Origin: Hyphomicrobiales bacterium
GTDB taxonomy: Bacteria; Pseudomonadota; Alphaproteobacteria; Rhizobiales; JACESI01
Direction: 5' to 3'
DNA length: 45,821 bases
NCBI GenBank assembly: GCA_039973685.1
Contig: JBDWKL010000032.1
Span: forward strand, 1 to 45,821
Part shown: positions 37,421-45,821 of the stretch, piece by piece
How positions within the stretch are numbered: position 1 is the stretch's first letter
Layout of the letters: every line of letters starts with the position of its first letter
Position numbers and translations under genes: made by a program
Notes under the pieces: model-generated
The model's input: the letters and a program-made list of their open reading frames with translations, nothing else
What the model was told of the DNA's origin: nothing
Database searches by the model: none

Positions 37421-39427
37421 ATGTCACAAAATCTTCGGTCAATACTTGTTTTATTCGTTTTCGTTTCTTCTTTTCTTTCCCATCAATCCGTACTGGCCAG
37501 TGAATCCGCTCTTTTGTCTCTCTTTGAGCAGCTTGAAAAGCGCGGCATTGTGGTCTCTCACTCCAATTTGCAGGGAGCTGGTGATAGCGCAACGTTTGAT
37601 GAGATCAAGCTTTCAAGCGGTAAAGATAATGCGCCGCAATTTGTCTTCTCATCCGGCACTGTGACCAAGGCTAAAGCCAGCGCTGGTGTTGGTTTAGACG
37701 GAGAGGGTTTTACTGCTAAAAAGTTGCGTATTGTCAGCGGTGACCAATCTATCGCGTTTACAAATTTCCAAGTCCAAGACTTCTCGTTTCCTCATATGGA
37801 AATTCTTTTGGACGCGCCTGTTGAAACCGACCCATTGATCAAACAAGCAGATCCATTGGGTGTGCTAAATGGGGCGTTTTATAAATTTGTGGCTGGTGCA
37901 AGTTTCTCTCTTTTTGGCGTGGATAGCACGGAGACCCTTGTGCATGTCGACGAGGTAAAAGCTAATGTTTCTACTGGCCCCTTGGCTTTGGAACAGATGC
38001 AAGATGGCAAGCTTGCTAGCTACGCGATTAACAACGTTGAATACAAAGTCGAAGGGGTGCAGGGGCAGGACGTTTCCTTTTCAATCGAGAAGATCCTTGT
38101 CGCTGATTACAATCTCAAAACCCTTGCCCATGTCTTAGATAACGACAATTACAAAGACGGCAAAGGCGATGGTGTGTGGCTTGAGGCTGTAGGTGTTGGC
38201 ACGGCAACCAATATGGAAATGTTGATCGACGGTAGCACCGTTAAAATTGCGAAAATCACCAATGGTGTTTCTCGTTTGCGCCAGCTGGATATTTCGCCAC
38301 TTGAAGCGATGAAAGCAATGCAGGGCGTGGCTCAAGCGCAGCAAACGGATAATAACCGGGTTGAATTATTCCGCGAGTTTTTCCCCGCGTTATCATCTCT
38401 TTACCGCATGATGGAGATTGATGAAATGCGACTGGAAGGCATGGTCGTCTCTCCTCCAAAACCAGCAGTGCCATTTGAACTTGGTACTATTTTAATTGAT
38501 CGATTTTCTGTGGATCAAGGGCTGAAGGAAGTCAGCATTGCAGACCTAGCCTTCACTGACAAAAATGGGATGTCTGTCAATCTTGGTCGATTTGCGCTTG
38601 GCGATATTCAGTTTCCAGCCCTTGTCGACATTATGGCATATCTTGAAAGCCTCAGCGGTGATACCGCCCCTGAACTGAATTATGCCGCTGTTGCATCTCT
38701 TTCGCCGACACTTGGTGAGATCGATGTGAAAAATTTCGACGCGGTTTTCGGTAACGACAATCATCTCAATATTGAAGGCGCAACACTGAGTGCTTCCAAT
38801 TACATTGGCTTGGTGCCGACCAAATTATCCTTGAAGCTCGACAATGTGAATGTGCCGCTTGCTGGCTTGTCGCGCTCTAATGGCGTCGCCGAAGTTTTGT
38901 TCAAGATGGGGTATAAGAAAGCCGTGTTGAACGGAACCATCGATATGGCGTGGACGGAAGCGACAAAAGAACTTGAAATTTTGCCAAGCCAAATACGCAT
39001 CAATGACTTGGGTGTTTTGAACCTGTCAGCGAAGATGGGCAATGTGCCGCGACAATTTATTGAAGACCCGCAAGATGGTGCTGCTTTGGCGCTTGGTGCG
39101 ACCTTTAAGGAAGTCGAGATTTCTTTCGAAGATCAATCATTCACCAACCGTTTTGTTGAAAAGACAGCCAAAGAATCTGGCGGCGACGCTGCAACGGTAC
39201 GCCAACAATTCAGCGCCATTGCAAAAGGACCGCTTGCCATTTTTCAAAGGCCAGAATTTGCTGAAATGGTGGGAACGGCCGTTGATAATTTTCTCGCAAA
39301 TCCAGGCAAGATCACGGTGACCGCAAAACCTTCGGAGCCTATTGCTCTTGTTGGATTTGCAGTGATGGCTCAACAAGCACCAGGCAACGTTATCGATGCT
39401 TTGAATATTAAAGTATCAGGTCCGTAG
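37421..39427 (+). CDS. Large exported protein of unknown function
   Basis: I do not recognise a named family. The 668-aa protein starts with a Sec signal peptide (hydrophobic core LRSILVLFVFVSSFLS, cleavage after VLA near residue 26) and has no further membrane helix, so a periplasmic or outer-membrane-facing location is expected. The rest alternates short hydrophobic strands with polar turns, rich in Asp/Gly/Leu/Val, reminiscent of AsmA-like beta-rich envelope proteins, with repeated LXXLSPLEAM-like and IXIXGA patterns but no catalytic motif. AGGA precedes the ATG. It is divergent from the antiporter gene, 117 bases away. AT content and codon use match the neighbours, so it looks native. Confidence 0.8.
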   Translation: MSQNLRSILVLFVFVSSFLSHQSVLASESALLSLFEQLEKRGIVVSHSNLQGAGDSATFDEIKLSSGKDNAPQFVFSSGTVTKAKASAGVGLDGEGFTAKKLRIVSGDQSIAFTNFQVQDFSFPHMEILLDAPVETDPLIKQADPLGVLNGAFYKFVAGASFSLFGVDSTETLVHVDEVKANVSTGPLALEQMQDGKLASYAINNVEYKVEGVQGQDVSFSIEKILVADYNLKTLAHVLDNDNYKDGKGDGVWLEAVGVGTATNMEMLIDGSTVKIAKITNGVSRLRQLDISPLEAMKAMQGVAQAQQTDNNRVELFREFFPALSSLYRMMEIDEMRLEGMVVSPPKPAVPFELGTILIDRFSVDQGLKEVSIADLAFTDKNGMSVNLGRFALGDIQFPALVDIMAYLESLSGDTAPELNYAAVASLSPTLGEIDVKNFDAVFGNDNHLNIEGATLSASNYIGLVPTKLSLKLDNVNVPLAGLSRSNGVAEVLFKMGYKKAVLNGTIDMAWTEATKELEILPSQIRINDLGVLNLSAKMGNVPRQFIEDPQDGAALALGATFKEVEISFEDQSFTNRFVEKTAKESGGDAATVRQQFSAIAKGPLAIFQRPEFAEMVGTAVDNFLANPGKITVTAKPSEPIALVGFAVMAQQAPGNVIDALNIKVSGP

Positions 39428-39535
39428 TCATTAGAGTTTTCATCATTTAATTTATGGAATTTTAATCAATAAATTTCTAAGTATATTAAAAAATTTAGTT
39501 CATAATTTTCTTGTATTTACTTATAGGAGATGGTG

Positions 39536-40048
39536 ATGGATTGGTTATTAAAGACGGCTGTAGGTGCATTTGGCGGAACTGCTTTATTGATTGCTGGGCA
39601 AGCATATTATCCCGGCTCAGGACAGGCCTCTAGCTCAGTACAAGCCCCTAACTTTGATTTTGAATATGATGTGGCGACTGAGACGGAAAAAACTAATTAT
39701 TTGAATGGTCTTGGTGATTATTTCGTCACAGGGATGAAGAAGAAACACAAAAGTAATGTTCTTTCATTTGAAGGTGTTAGTACTGAAGAGCGTGAGATCT
39801 ACTTAACCCTTTCGTTAGATGAACTTTTGAAGGGAAAGGATATCCCGGATTCTTTGGTGTTTAGCCCAGAATTTGGAACACTTATGGAAAAACAGTTCCT
39901 TCTTGGGTTCGCTCAAAAATGCGATGAAAAAAGAATATCTAAGTTCTTTGAGCTCGATCTTTCGATGGTTATTGATGTGCAAATGTCAGGGCAGACCGTT
40001 ACTGATCTTGAACTTTCAAAATCTGTTTGCGCTGAGACGATTGGATAA
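39536..40048 (+). CDS. Membrane-anchored or exported protein of unknown function
   Basis: Not recognised. About 170 aa with one N-terminal hydrophobic helix (LLKTAVGAFGGTALLIAG), followed by a short Ser/Gln-rich linker and a soluble helical domain containing two cysteines (QKCDEKR and SVCAET) that could form a disulfide in the periplasm. The ATG at 39536 is preferred: the AGGAG at 39525-39529 sits 6 bases upstream, while the earlier ATG at 39530 overlaps it. The spacer before it (39428-39535) is very AT-rich and may be its promoter. It may be accessory. Confidence 0.7.
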   Translation: MDWLLKTAVGAFGGTALLIAGQAYYPGSGQASSSVQAPNFDFEYDVATETEKTNYLNGLGDYFVTGMKKKHKSNVLSFEGVSTEEREIYLTLSLDELLKGKDIPDSLVFSPEFGTLMEKQFLLGFAQKCDEKRISKFFELDLSMVIDVQMSGQTVTDLELSKSVCAETIG

Positions 40049-40079
40049 GCATCCAGATCAAGCGTTGAGTTGAAGGTGT

Positions 40080-40448
40080 TTAAATCCGGTCACTCACATG
40101 GTTCTTGCCATCGGTGACCGGAACATCTTTTTGCGCATAAGGATCAACGCCCTCAATACAGGCAATGTTAATGCCGTAGGTGTTGGGGTGTGATCGGCGC
40201 TGGTGGTGGGTGTAGATGCCGCAGGTCTTGCAAAAATAATGCTTCGCCGTGTTGGTGCGAAATTGATAAAGACTTAGATTATCCGCACCCTTCACGACCG
40301 TAAGGTCTTCAAGCGGCACAGTCGCCGCGATGGTGCCTCTGCGCGAACACATAGAACAATCACACCGCCGCATATCAACAAGACCATTTGGAAGGTTGAG
40401 CGCCAGTTCAACAGCGCCGCAATGGCAGGTGGATTTGTGGGTGGTCAT
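40080..40448 (-). CDS. GFA-family zinc protein (CENP-V/Gfa-like)
   Basis: The 122-aa protein has the zinc-ligand pattern of the glutathione-dependent formaldehyde-activating (GFA) fold: CHCG near residues 8-11, RRCDCSMCSRRG near 28-39, and FCKTCGIYTHHQ near 72-83. Such proteins bind zinc through these cysteines; the name comes from Gfa of Paracoccus, but most members have no proven activity and a glutathione role should not be assumed. The size fits a minimal member. No strong ribosome-binding site is visible. It is convergent with the 170-aa gene. Confidence 0.88.
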   Translation of the reverse strand: MTTHKSTCHCGAVELALNLPNGLVDMRRCDCSMCSRRGTIAATVPLEDLTVVKGADNLSLYQFRTNTAKHYFCKTCGIYTHHQRRSHPNTYGINIACIEGVDPYAQKDVPVTDGKNHVSDRI

Positions 40449-40497
40449 GGGTGTGGGCTTTGGGTTTGTGTTGGAGCCTTAAGTATCTCATTCCATT

Positions 40498-40592
40498 GCT
40501 CTGGATTGCAAGGTCAAGCCTCACAATGACAGATGTGGGAATAGGTATTCGAACTATCAGTGCATCATGCCAAGGCGCGATCTTGGCATCCA
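40498..40592. repeat. Pair of intergenic palindromes, dispersed-repeat-like
   Basis: Two imperfect or perfect palindromes sit together. The first is ATTGCAAGG-TCAAG-CCTCACAAT (40505-40527), followed by GACA; this resembles the widespread alphaproteobacterial intergenic repeat of the form GGATTGCCGGGTCAAGCCCG. The second is ATGCCAAG (40567-40574) and CTTGGCAT (40582-40589) around a 7-base loop. The surrounding 40449-40706 has no other gene. Recognition of the family is from memory of its pattern. Confidence 0.5.
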
Positions 40593-40706
40593 GAATTCCG
40601 AATTTGCTTTCACTTTGAGCGCTATTTTCCTGGATTGCTTTACTGCGAAGGTTGTAATTTGTACCAAAACTCCCACGTAGTTTTAGGAACCCGACAGGAA
40701 TTTTCT

Positions 40707-41204
40707 ATGTTTGGCTTTATCAAGAAACAGCGACCAAATATTTTTTTGGGAAAAATTGGTGTCAACGAAGATAACTTGCTTATGCAAGGTCTCGAAAGAA
40801 CCCTTTTCTTGTCGCGAGAACGGAAGGCTGAGCTTATAGAAGGCGCACTTCGTAAAATTATTACCTTCCCGCCAGTGCCGTCTGATGACTTACTGAGAGA
40901 AGATGATCTCATTTTAGATATCATCGTCACTAAATTCAGTATTGGTCATTTTTTGACATTTGGTTTTATTCCAATGGGTGGTAGAGCGAATGTCGTTCTT
41001 TCGGGGCATCTTTATAAAGCGCATTCGTGTGTCAGTGTGCCCGCCATAACTGTAATGTATAAATCTAGGTGGTTTGACTTTTTACTCGGACCTGTCCGAT
41101 TGAGTTATTCTTTTTGGTCCGCAAAAAGTGAAAACTATGGAATTGATAAACTAGTTGGTCATGCGGCTTTGAAGCTGTTGTCAAAGATTTCCAAGGTAAC
41201 GTAG
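40707..41204 (+). CDS. Orphan protein of unknown function (165 aa)
   Basis: Not recognised. The ATG at 40707 is chosen because AGGA lies 7 bases upstream; an upstream in-frame start would add 49 residues that run through the palindromic repeat and look non-coding. The protein begins MFGFIKKQRPNIFLGKIGV, has a mixed Leu/Arg/Glu middle, and a hydrophobic stretch (FSIGHFLTFGFIPMGGRANVVLSG) that may be one or two beta strands or a membrane-contact segment. AT-rich codon use suggests transfer. It lies just before the displaced uvrD end, on the opposite strand. Confidence 0.55.
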   Translation: MFGFIKKQRPNIFLGKIGVNEDNLLMQGLERTLFLSRERKAELIEGALRKIITFPPVPSDDLLREDDLILDIIVTKFSIGHFLTFGFIPMGGRANVVLSGHLYKAHSCVSVPAITVMYKSRWFDFLLGPVRLSYSFWSAKSENYGIDKLVGHAALKLLSKISKVT

Positions 41205-41209
41205 TTTCT

Positions 41210-41475
41210 TTAAAGCCGCTCCCCAAAGCTATCCAACACCCTTTTCTGCCCCACCTTTTCAAAATCAATCGGTCAGCGTGTTGCCGTCAATGCGTGCCAT
41301 TGTGCCATAGGTGAATTTGATGTGGAAGGTGCGCTTGCCAGTTGTATAATCTGACTTCATCGCCGTCACCGTTTTGGCGATCAGTTCGCCGTCGGTGAAT
41401 TTGGGGCCGCCTTTTTCTTTTGGCGGCTGGGTAACCGCCGATTTTCTTGAAATCGGCGGTTATGTTTCGTGGGTG
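41210..41475 (-). pseudogene. Truncated, frameshifted copy of the uvrD 3' end
   Basis: This stretch matches the last 260 or so bases of the uvrD gene (43639 to about 43905) at roughly 80% by eye. On the - strand it would read GGPKFTDGELIAKTVTAMKS and, close to the end, IDGNTLT; then an extra base (G near 41271) shifts the frame, after which IDFEKVGQKRVLDSFGERL follows in another frame to the matching TAA at 41210-41212. The helicase motifs are absent. Homology stops at the stop codon, as in the ankyrin remnant. It is a displaced gene end, not a working gene. Confidence 0.85.
41432..41462. other. Perfect 13-bp hairpin after the chemoreceptor gene
   Basis: TAACCGCCGATTT (41432-41444) and AAATCGGCGGTTA (41450-41462) are exact reverse complements around a 5-base loop, 30 bases beyond the chemoreceptor stop codon. 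No T-run follows on the - strand. The corresponding uvrD sequence is similar but far less symmetric, so the symmetry arose in this copy. It could end or stabilise the chemoreceptor transcript. Confidence 0.6.
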
Positions 41476-41491
41476 TCGGTTATCGTCGCGG

Positions 41492-43246
41492 CTATGCGAC
41501 TTTAACTGAAGATAGGAATTGGTTGATTTCGTCACGCAAACTTTGCGATTCTGCGTTCAACTGTTTTACGGCACCTAGAACTTCGGTTGCTGACTTACCA
41601 GTTTCATCTGCTGCTGACGTAACCCCATCCATGGTAGTTGAGATTTCTTGCGTGCTTTCAGAAACTTGCAAAACATTGATGTTTATTTCGTCAATAGCGA
41701 GGCCTTGCTGTTCAACCGCAACTGATATGGTTTCAATCGCTTCGTTTGTATTCGAGATCCGATCGACGATGACTTCAATAGCGCCTGCAGTTTTCTGTGT
41801 GTTTTCCTGCATGGACATTATTTGACCAGTGATTTGCTCTGTTGCTGTAGCCGTTTGATTTGCGAGCTGTTTTACTTCTGAAGCAACAACTGCGAAACCT
41901 TTGCCGGCGTCGCCTGCACGGGCCGCTTCAATCGTCGCGTTAAGAGCAAGCAAATTGGTTTGCTCAGTGATGTTGGAAATTAATTCTACGACTTCGTAAA
42001 TCTTCTGAGCGTTATCTACCATCACTGTCGTCTCGGTTTGTACTTCTTGTACTTCGGACACGGCTTCTTGCGTGACAGTCGTTGCACGATCGATTTGTGA
42101 TCTGATTTCTCTGGTTGAAGCGGTGAGCTCTTCAACAGCCGAGCTAACAGATTGTGCATTGCTTGATGCTCTATCCGTCATGAACTGAATTTGTTCACTC
42201 TGGCTTTGCGTTTGTTGTGACGTGCTGGACATCGTTTCTGCTGTGCCATTTAGTTGTTGGGCAGCGCCAGCGACAGAGGTCAATATGTCACCCACTTGTT
42301 CATCAAAGTTATTGTTTAAATCTTCAATTTTGCCAGCGCGGATCATGGTTTCTTGGTTTGCTTCGTTCACGGCTTTTTCAAGCTCTGTATTCTCAACGAG
42401 CTTAAGACGGAAACCTTCTAAACCTCTAAGCATGGTGCCAATTTCATCTTTAGACTCAGTAACAACCTCTTCATTGATGCGCCCAATAGTTAGACGCTCG
42501 ATTGTCTGCATGGTGTATTTCAATGGCTTTAGTATTGAAGTTTGAACCATGTAGAGTGAAAAAATGGTAATTGCTAACATCGATGACAAAGATACAACAA
42601 TGAGCCAGAACTCGGTTTGATGTTCATGCTCTGATGCTCTTTGGGTCGCCTCCAATGTGAAGGAGGTTACTTCTGCGAGAGCTTTTTGGATTTCATGATC
42701 AAGGTGTTCAGCCTCAGCATCAATTTTTTCGCCGATTTTTATTGTGGCTTCAAGATTGTCAGAAGCGAGTGATTTTATTAGGTCTTTAACATGAGTTTCG
42801 AATTCATCATGCTCGTGTTCAATTGTCTTTAGAAGCGTTAGAAGATTTGTAAACTTCTGTTCAATTTTCTCATCATTGGCATGAGAGATAATAGACTCTG
42901 CAAGTTTCTCGGAAGCAATAAGCTCTTGTTTCACGATCTCACCATGGGTGAAAAACTTCTTTTTAGCTTTTTCAAAGTGAGAAGGCTCGAGCTTAAACAG
43001 CTGCGCTTCGGCTGTGTACTTCAACATCCGTTCAAGTTGGATGGTTTGTTCAAGCTGACTTGTTGTTGCTCTACTGAGTTTAGCTGTGAACGGGATGTCT
43101 TCTTCCGCAACAGCGGTAAGTTCAACACCGATTGCCTTGACTTGAGTGTAGGAAAACAGTGCCACTATGCACAATGCCAATAAGCCTGCACCGACGTTCA
43201 GGTAAATTTTGGTACCAAGACCAATTTTTGAAAGATATTTAGCCAC
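41492..43246 (-). CDS. Methyl-accepting chemotaxis protein
   Basis: This 584-aa chemoreceptor has a first membrane helix (about 14-34), a periplasmic helical-bundle sensing domain rich in Glu, His and Lys (about 35-212), a second helix (about 213-238), a HAMP linker (about 238-290), and a cytoplasmic signalling domain whose hairpin tip is [33 protein letters not shown]. Heptad Glu/Gln pairs fit methylation sites. The periplasmic EHEHDEF and EHLDHEI segments are unusually rich in His and Glu. It starts with GTG, after AAGGGG. No chemotaxis genes are adjacent; it lies between uvrD and the displaced uvrD end. The ligand is unknown. Confidence 0.95.
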   Translation of the reverse strand: MAKYLSKIGLGTKIYLNVGAGLLALCIVALFSYTQVKAIGVELTAVAEEDIPFTAKLSRATTSQLEQTIQLERMLKYTAEAQLFKLEPSHFEKAKKKFFTHGEIVKQELIASEKLAESIISHANDEKIEQKFTNLLTLLKTIEHEHDEFETHVKDLIKSLASDNLEATIKIGEKIDAEAEHLDHEIQKALAEVTSFTLEATQRASEHEHQTEFWLIVVSLSSMLAITIFSLYMVQTSILKPLKYTMQTIERLTIGRINEEVVTESKDEIGTMLRGLEGFRLKLVENTELEKAVNEANQETMIRAGKIEDLNNNFDEQVGDILTSVAGAAQQLNGTAETMSSTSQQTQSQSEQIQFMTDRASSNAQSVSSAVEELTASTREIRSQIDRATTVTQEAVSEVQEVQTETTVMVDNAQKIYEVVELISNITEQTNLLALNATIEAARAGDAGKGFAVVASEVKQLANQTATATEQITGQIMSMQENTQKTAGAIEVIVDRISNTNEAIETISVAVEQQGLAIDEININVLQVSESTQEISTTMDGVTSAADETGKSATEVLGAVKQLNAESQSLRDEINQFLSSVKVA

Positions 43247-43638
43247 GATAGCCCCTTTTCGTTTCGGGAGGACACCACCACAGTGCTTTTTCCCGACTTC
43301 TTAAGCAGTCAATTCAACGACCTAGCTGATAAAAAAATGTACGCAATTTTGTGATTTCTCAATTACAGAATTGCATTAATTTGGTTAATGAATAGATAAA
43401 GCCTACTCTCAAGGAAGTACTATAAAGCAATAAATATTAAGTTTTTATATAGTAGTCACGGCAATTTTTGTAAATTTATACTAAAAATTGTAAAGTAAAA
43501 ATTTTTGATGTATTTGAAATAAGTTTGAGTATTAATTTTAAATTATTGGCAGTTTTTTTCGTTTGCGGGCGTAGACAGTTGGAATTTGATGGTTCTTTAT
43601 TTTTTACCATCCAACCAACCAGAAAACGGGCAAAAAAC
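43247..43638. other. AT-rich non-coding spacer between uvrD and the chemoreceptor gene
   Basis: About 390 bases with no gene. The part near the chemoreceptor holds its ribosome-binding site and presumably its promoter. An inverted repeat CAATTTTT (43462-43469) and AAAAATTG (43483-43490) flanks a TAAATTTA core and could be an operator. A pair TTAA-N5-TTAA near 43380 falls short of the CtrA spacing. The whole stretch is much more AT-rich than uvrD. Confidence 0.5.
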
Positions 43639-45821
43639 TTAATGCCGCTCTACAAAGCTATCGAGCACTCTTTTCTGCCCTGCTTTTTCAAAATCAATCG
43701 TCAATTTGTTGCCATCAATGCTTGCGACCGTGCCGTAGCCGAATTTTAGGTGGAAGACGCGTTCACCCGTTTTGTAGTCTGACTTCTTCTCCGTCACCGT
43801 TTTGGCGACGAGTTGGCCGTCGATGAATTTGGGGCCGCCTTTTTTCTTTTGGCCGCGATAACCGCCGGTTTCTTCAAAGTCCGCTTTCTTGTTGCGTTGG
43901 GCGCGTTTCCAGCCGGGGGTAGCGTAGGTGTTTTGGAAAGGGTCACGCAAGTCGAAGCGGGAATTGCCGTATTGCCCGCCAGAAGAACCCGCACCATAGC
44001 CGCCATAAGATTGGCCGCTTTCGACGATCTCCACATGGGCTTCTGGTAGTTCATCCAAGAAGCGCGACGGGATTGAGGATTGCCAAAGGCCGTGAATGCG
44101 ACGGTTGGAGGTGAACCAGATTTTCGCCCGCTTTTTCGCCCGTGTCACACCCACATAAGCAAGGCGGCGTTCTTCTTCCAAGCCCGCTCGCCCACTTTCA
44201 TCAAGTGCGCGTTGATGGGGGAAGAGGCCTTCTTCCCAACCAGGCAAAAACACCGTGTCAAATTCCAAACCCTTGGCAGAGTGCAATGTCATAATCGAGA
44301 CTGCATCAAGCGCTTCTTTGTTGTCGCGGTCCATAACCAGTGAGATGTGTTCCAAGAAGCCGTCCATGGTCTCGAAATCTTCCATGGAGCGGATAAGCTC
44401 TTTCAAGTTTTCAAGGCGGCCCGGTGCTTCGGCAGAGCGGTCGTTTTGCAGCATTTCGGTATAGCCGCTTTCATCCAAGATGATTTCGGCAAGCTCGGTA
44501 TGGGGCAGAGTTTCTAGTTGCTGGCTCCAGCGGGAAAACGTCTCCATCAACCCGCGCAAAGTTTTACGCTGCTTGGGCTTTAGCTCTTCCGTCTCAATGA
44601 GGTCCATCACCGCACGCATCATCGGCACACCACTGGCGCGTGCCGTGTCGCGGATCAGCAGGATGGTTGCATCACCAAGGCCGCGCTTTGGTTTGTTGAC
44701 GATGCGCTCAAAGGCGAGGTCGTGGGCAGGCTGAACCACACAGCGGAAATAGGCGAGCGCATCGCGAATTTCCATGCGCTCATAAAATCGAGGGCCACCA
44801 ATGACGCGGTAATCAAGGCCAAGCTTGATGAAGCGTTCTTCAAACTCACGCATTTGGAAAGAGGCGCGAATGAGGATGGCGATGTTATTGAGCGGATGGT
44901 TTTGGCGTTGGAGCTGTTCGATCTCTTCACCGATAGAGCGGGCTTCTTCTTCGCTGTCCCATGCAGAGGCCACATAGACCTTCTCTTCGTCGTCGCCTGC
45001 TTGGTCGGTAAACAGGGTTTTGCCAAGACGGTCTTCGTTGTGGCTGATCAGGTGTGAGGCGGCAGCGAGGATGTGGCTTGTAGAGCGATAGTTGCGTTCC
45101 AGCTTAATCACCTTCGCGCCGGAGAAGTCCTTTTCAAAGCGCAGAATGTTATCCACCTCAGCACCGCGCCAACCATAGATCGATTGGTCGTCATCCCCCA
45201 CACAACAAATGTTTGCGCCACCTTGGGCAAGCAGTCGAAGCCACATATATTGTGAGATGTTGGTATCTTGGTACTCGTCCACGAGGATATATTGGAAGCG
45301 GCGTTGATAGTCGGCCAGCACATCGGGGTTTTCTTTAAAGAGTCGCAGGCATTCCATAAGGAGGTCGCCAAAGTCGCAGGCGTTTAGTGTTTTGAGACGC
45401 TCTTGATATTGCTCATAAAGCTTGCGCCCTTTGCCGTTGCCAAATGCGCGGGCGTCACCCTCTGGCAGCATAGAAGGGGACAAGCCTTTGTTCTTCCAGC
45501 CATCCATTTGGTTGGCGAACTGGCGGGCAGGCCAGCGCTTGCTGTCGATGTTTTCAGCTTCGATCAATTGCTTGATCAGGCGAATTTGGTCGTCTGTATC
45601 AAGGATTGAGAAATTAGACTTGAGGCCGACAAGTTCGGCATGGCGGCGCAGTATCTTCACGCAGATAGAGTGGAACGTGCCAAGCCATTGCATGCCTTCC
45701 ACAGTGTCGCCAATCATCGACCCAATGCGGTCTTTCATTTCGCGGGCGGCTTTGTTGGTGAAGGTGACAGCCAGAATTTGATAGGGCGATGCCTTGCCCG
45801 TTGCCAGAATGTGGCCAATGC
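43639..45821 (-). CDS. uvrD: DNA helicase UvrD/PcrA, 5' end outside the window
   Basis: This superfamily 1A 3'-5' helicase acts in excision and mismatch repair and at stalled forks. The visible 727 residues start inside motif Ia territory (QILAVTFTNKAAREM) and include motif II LVDEYQDTN, III GDDDQSIYGWRGA, IV LERNYRST, V MTLHSAKGLEFDTVFLPGWEEG and VI RLAYVGVTRAKKR. The C-terminal part has a Gly/Tyr/Ser-rich linker (SGQSYGGYGAGSSGGQYG) and a small basic domain ending DSFVERH. The N-terminal Walker A is off the window because the frame is open through the right edge. UvrD versus PcrA naming is a matter of convention. Confidence 0.95.
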   Translation of the reverse strand, partial: IGHILATGKASPYQILAVTFTNKAAREMKDRIGSMIGDTVEGMQWLGTFHSICVKILRRHAELVGLKSNFSILDTDDQIRLIKQLIEAENIDSKRWPARQFANQMDGWKNKGLSPSMLPEGDARAFGNGKGRKLYEQYQERLKTLNACDFGDLLMECLRLFKENPDVLADYQRRFQYILVDEYQDTNISQYMWLRLLAQGGANICCVGDDDQSIYGWRGAEVDNILRFEKDFSGAKVIKLERNYRSTSHILAAASHLISHNEDRLGKTLFTDQAGDDEEKVYVASAWDSEEEARSIGEEIEQLQRQNHPLNNIAILIRASFQMREFEERFIKLGLDYRVIGGPRFYERMEIRDALAYFRCVVQPAHDLAFERIVNKPKRGLGDATILLIRDTARASGVPMMRAVMDLIETEELKPKQRKTLRGLMETFSRWSQQLETLPHTELAEIILDESGYTEMLQNDRSAEAPGRLENLKELIRSMEDFETMDGFLEHISLVMDRDNKEALDAVSIMTLHSAKGLEFDTVFLPGWEEGLFPHQRALDESGRAGLEEERRLAYVGVTRAKKRAKIWFTSNRRIHGLWQSSIPSRFLDELPEAHVEIVESGQSYGGYGAGSSGGQYGNSRFDLRDPFQNTYATPGWKRAQRNKKADFEETGGYRGQKKKGGPKFIDGQLVAKTVTEKKSDYKTGERVFHLKFGYGTVASIDGNKLTIDFEKAGQKRVLDSFVERH

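Noticed and set aside
40560-40706. N-terminal 49 codons upstream of the 165-aa orphan protein
   Set aside because: The segment runs through the palindromic repeat and lacks a ribosome-binding site; the ATG at 40707 has one.
41287-41535. An 82-codon - strand frame over the displaced uvrD end
   Set aside because: It is out of frame with the UvrD-like reading and overlaps the chemoreceptor stop; the homologous frame is the broken one.

Overview
The window is a chromosomal segment of an alphaproteobacterium, most likely a member of the Hyphomicrobiales (Rhizobiales) with a moderate GC content of about 50% by eye. The evidence is the gene order mraZ-rsmH-ftsL-ftsI-murE-murF-mraY-murD-ftsW-murG-murC-murB // ddl-ftsQ-ftsA-ftsZ-lpxC-bamD-recN-ligA, the meso-DAP type MurE, the long Ala/Pro/Gln-rich FtsZ linker ending in a conserved C-terminal peptide, and the pepP/prmA neighbourhood. 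The genus cannot be fixed from the sequence alone.

Region 1 (1-13986) is the first half of the division and cell wall (dcw) cluster, all on the + strand. MraZ is preceded by four phased boxes at the very start of the window. The genes then make a cytoplasmic peptidoglycan precursor assembly line (MurE, MurF, MurD, MurC, MurB, then MraY and MurG for lipid I and lipid II) together with septal machinery (FtsL, FtsI, FtsW) and the rRNA methylase RsmH.

Region 2 (13987-19623) interrupts the cluster between murB and ddl. It holds two AT-rich orphan genes, a truncated copy of an ankyrin-gene 3' end, a cysK-ankyrin operon on the - strand, a cobalamin riboswitch controlling a HupE/UreJ-type metal transporter, and an EamA permease.

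Region 3 (19624-31284) resumes the cluster: ddl-ftsQ-ftsA-ftsZ, then lpxC (lipid A), bamD (outer membrane protein assembly), recN and ligA (DNA repair and replication). Lipid A synthesis, outer-membrane assembly and septation therefore sit side by side.

Region 4 (31285-39427) holds azlCD (branched-chain amino acid exporter), an M24 aminopeptidase P convergent with azlD, a 54-aa DUF1127-like gene with its own terminator, an antiporter-prmA operon on the - strand, and a large secreted protein of unknown function.

Region 5 (39428-45821) is accessory: two orphan proteins, a GFA-family zinc protein, a dispersed-type palindromic repeat, a frameshifted copy of the uvrD 3' end, a chemoreceptor, and uvrD/pcrA itself, whose 5' end lies outside the window.

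The most unusual signal is an arrangement seen twice. An intact gene (ankyrin gene; uvrD) is followed downstream by AT-richer cargo and then by a second, diverged copy of only that gene's 3' end, with homology stopping at the stop codon. This is the layout left when DNA inserts at the 3' end of a gene and supplies a replacement end, yet no integrase is visible. Other points of interest are a possible in-frame N-terminal extension of FtsZ, an attenuator-like lpxC leader, a hairpin in front of recN, and a palindrome between cysK and the riboswitch.
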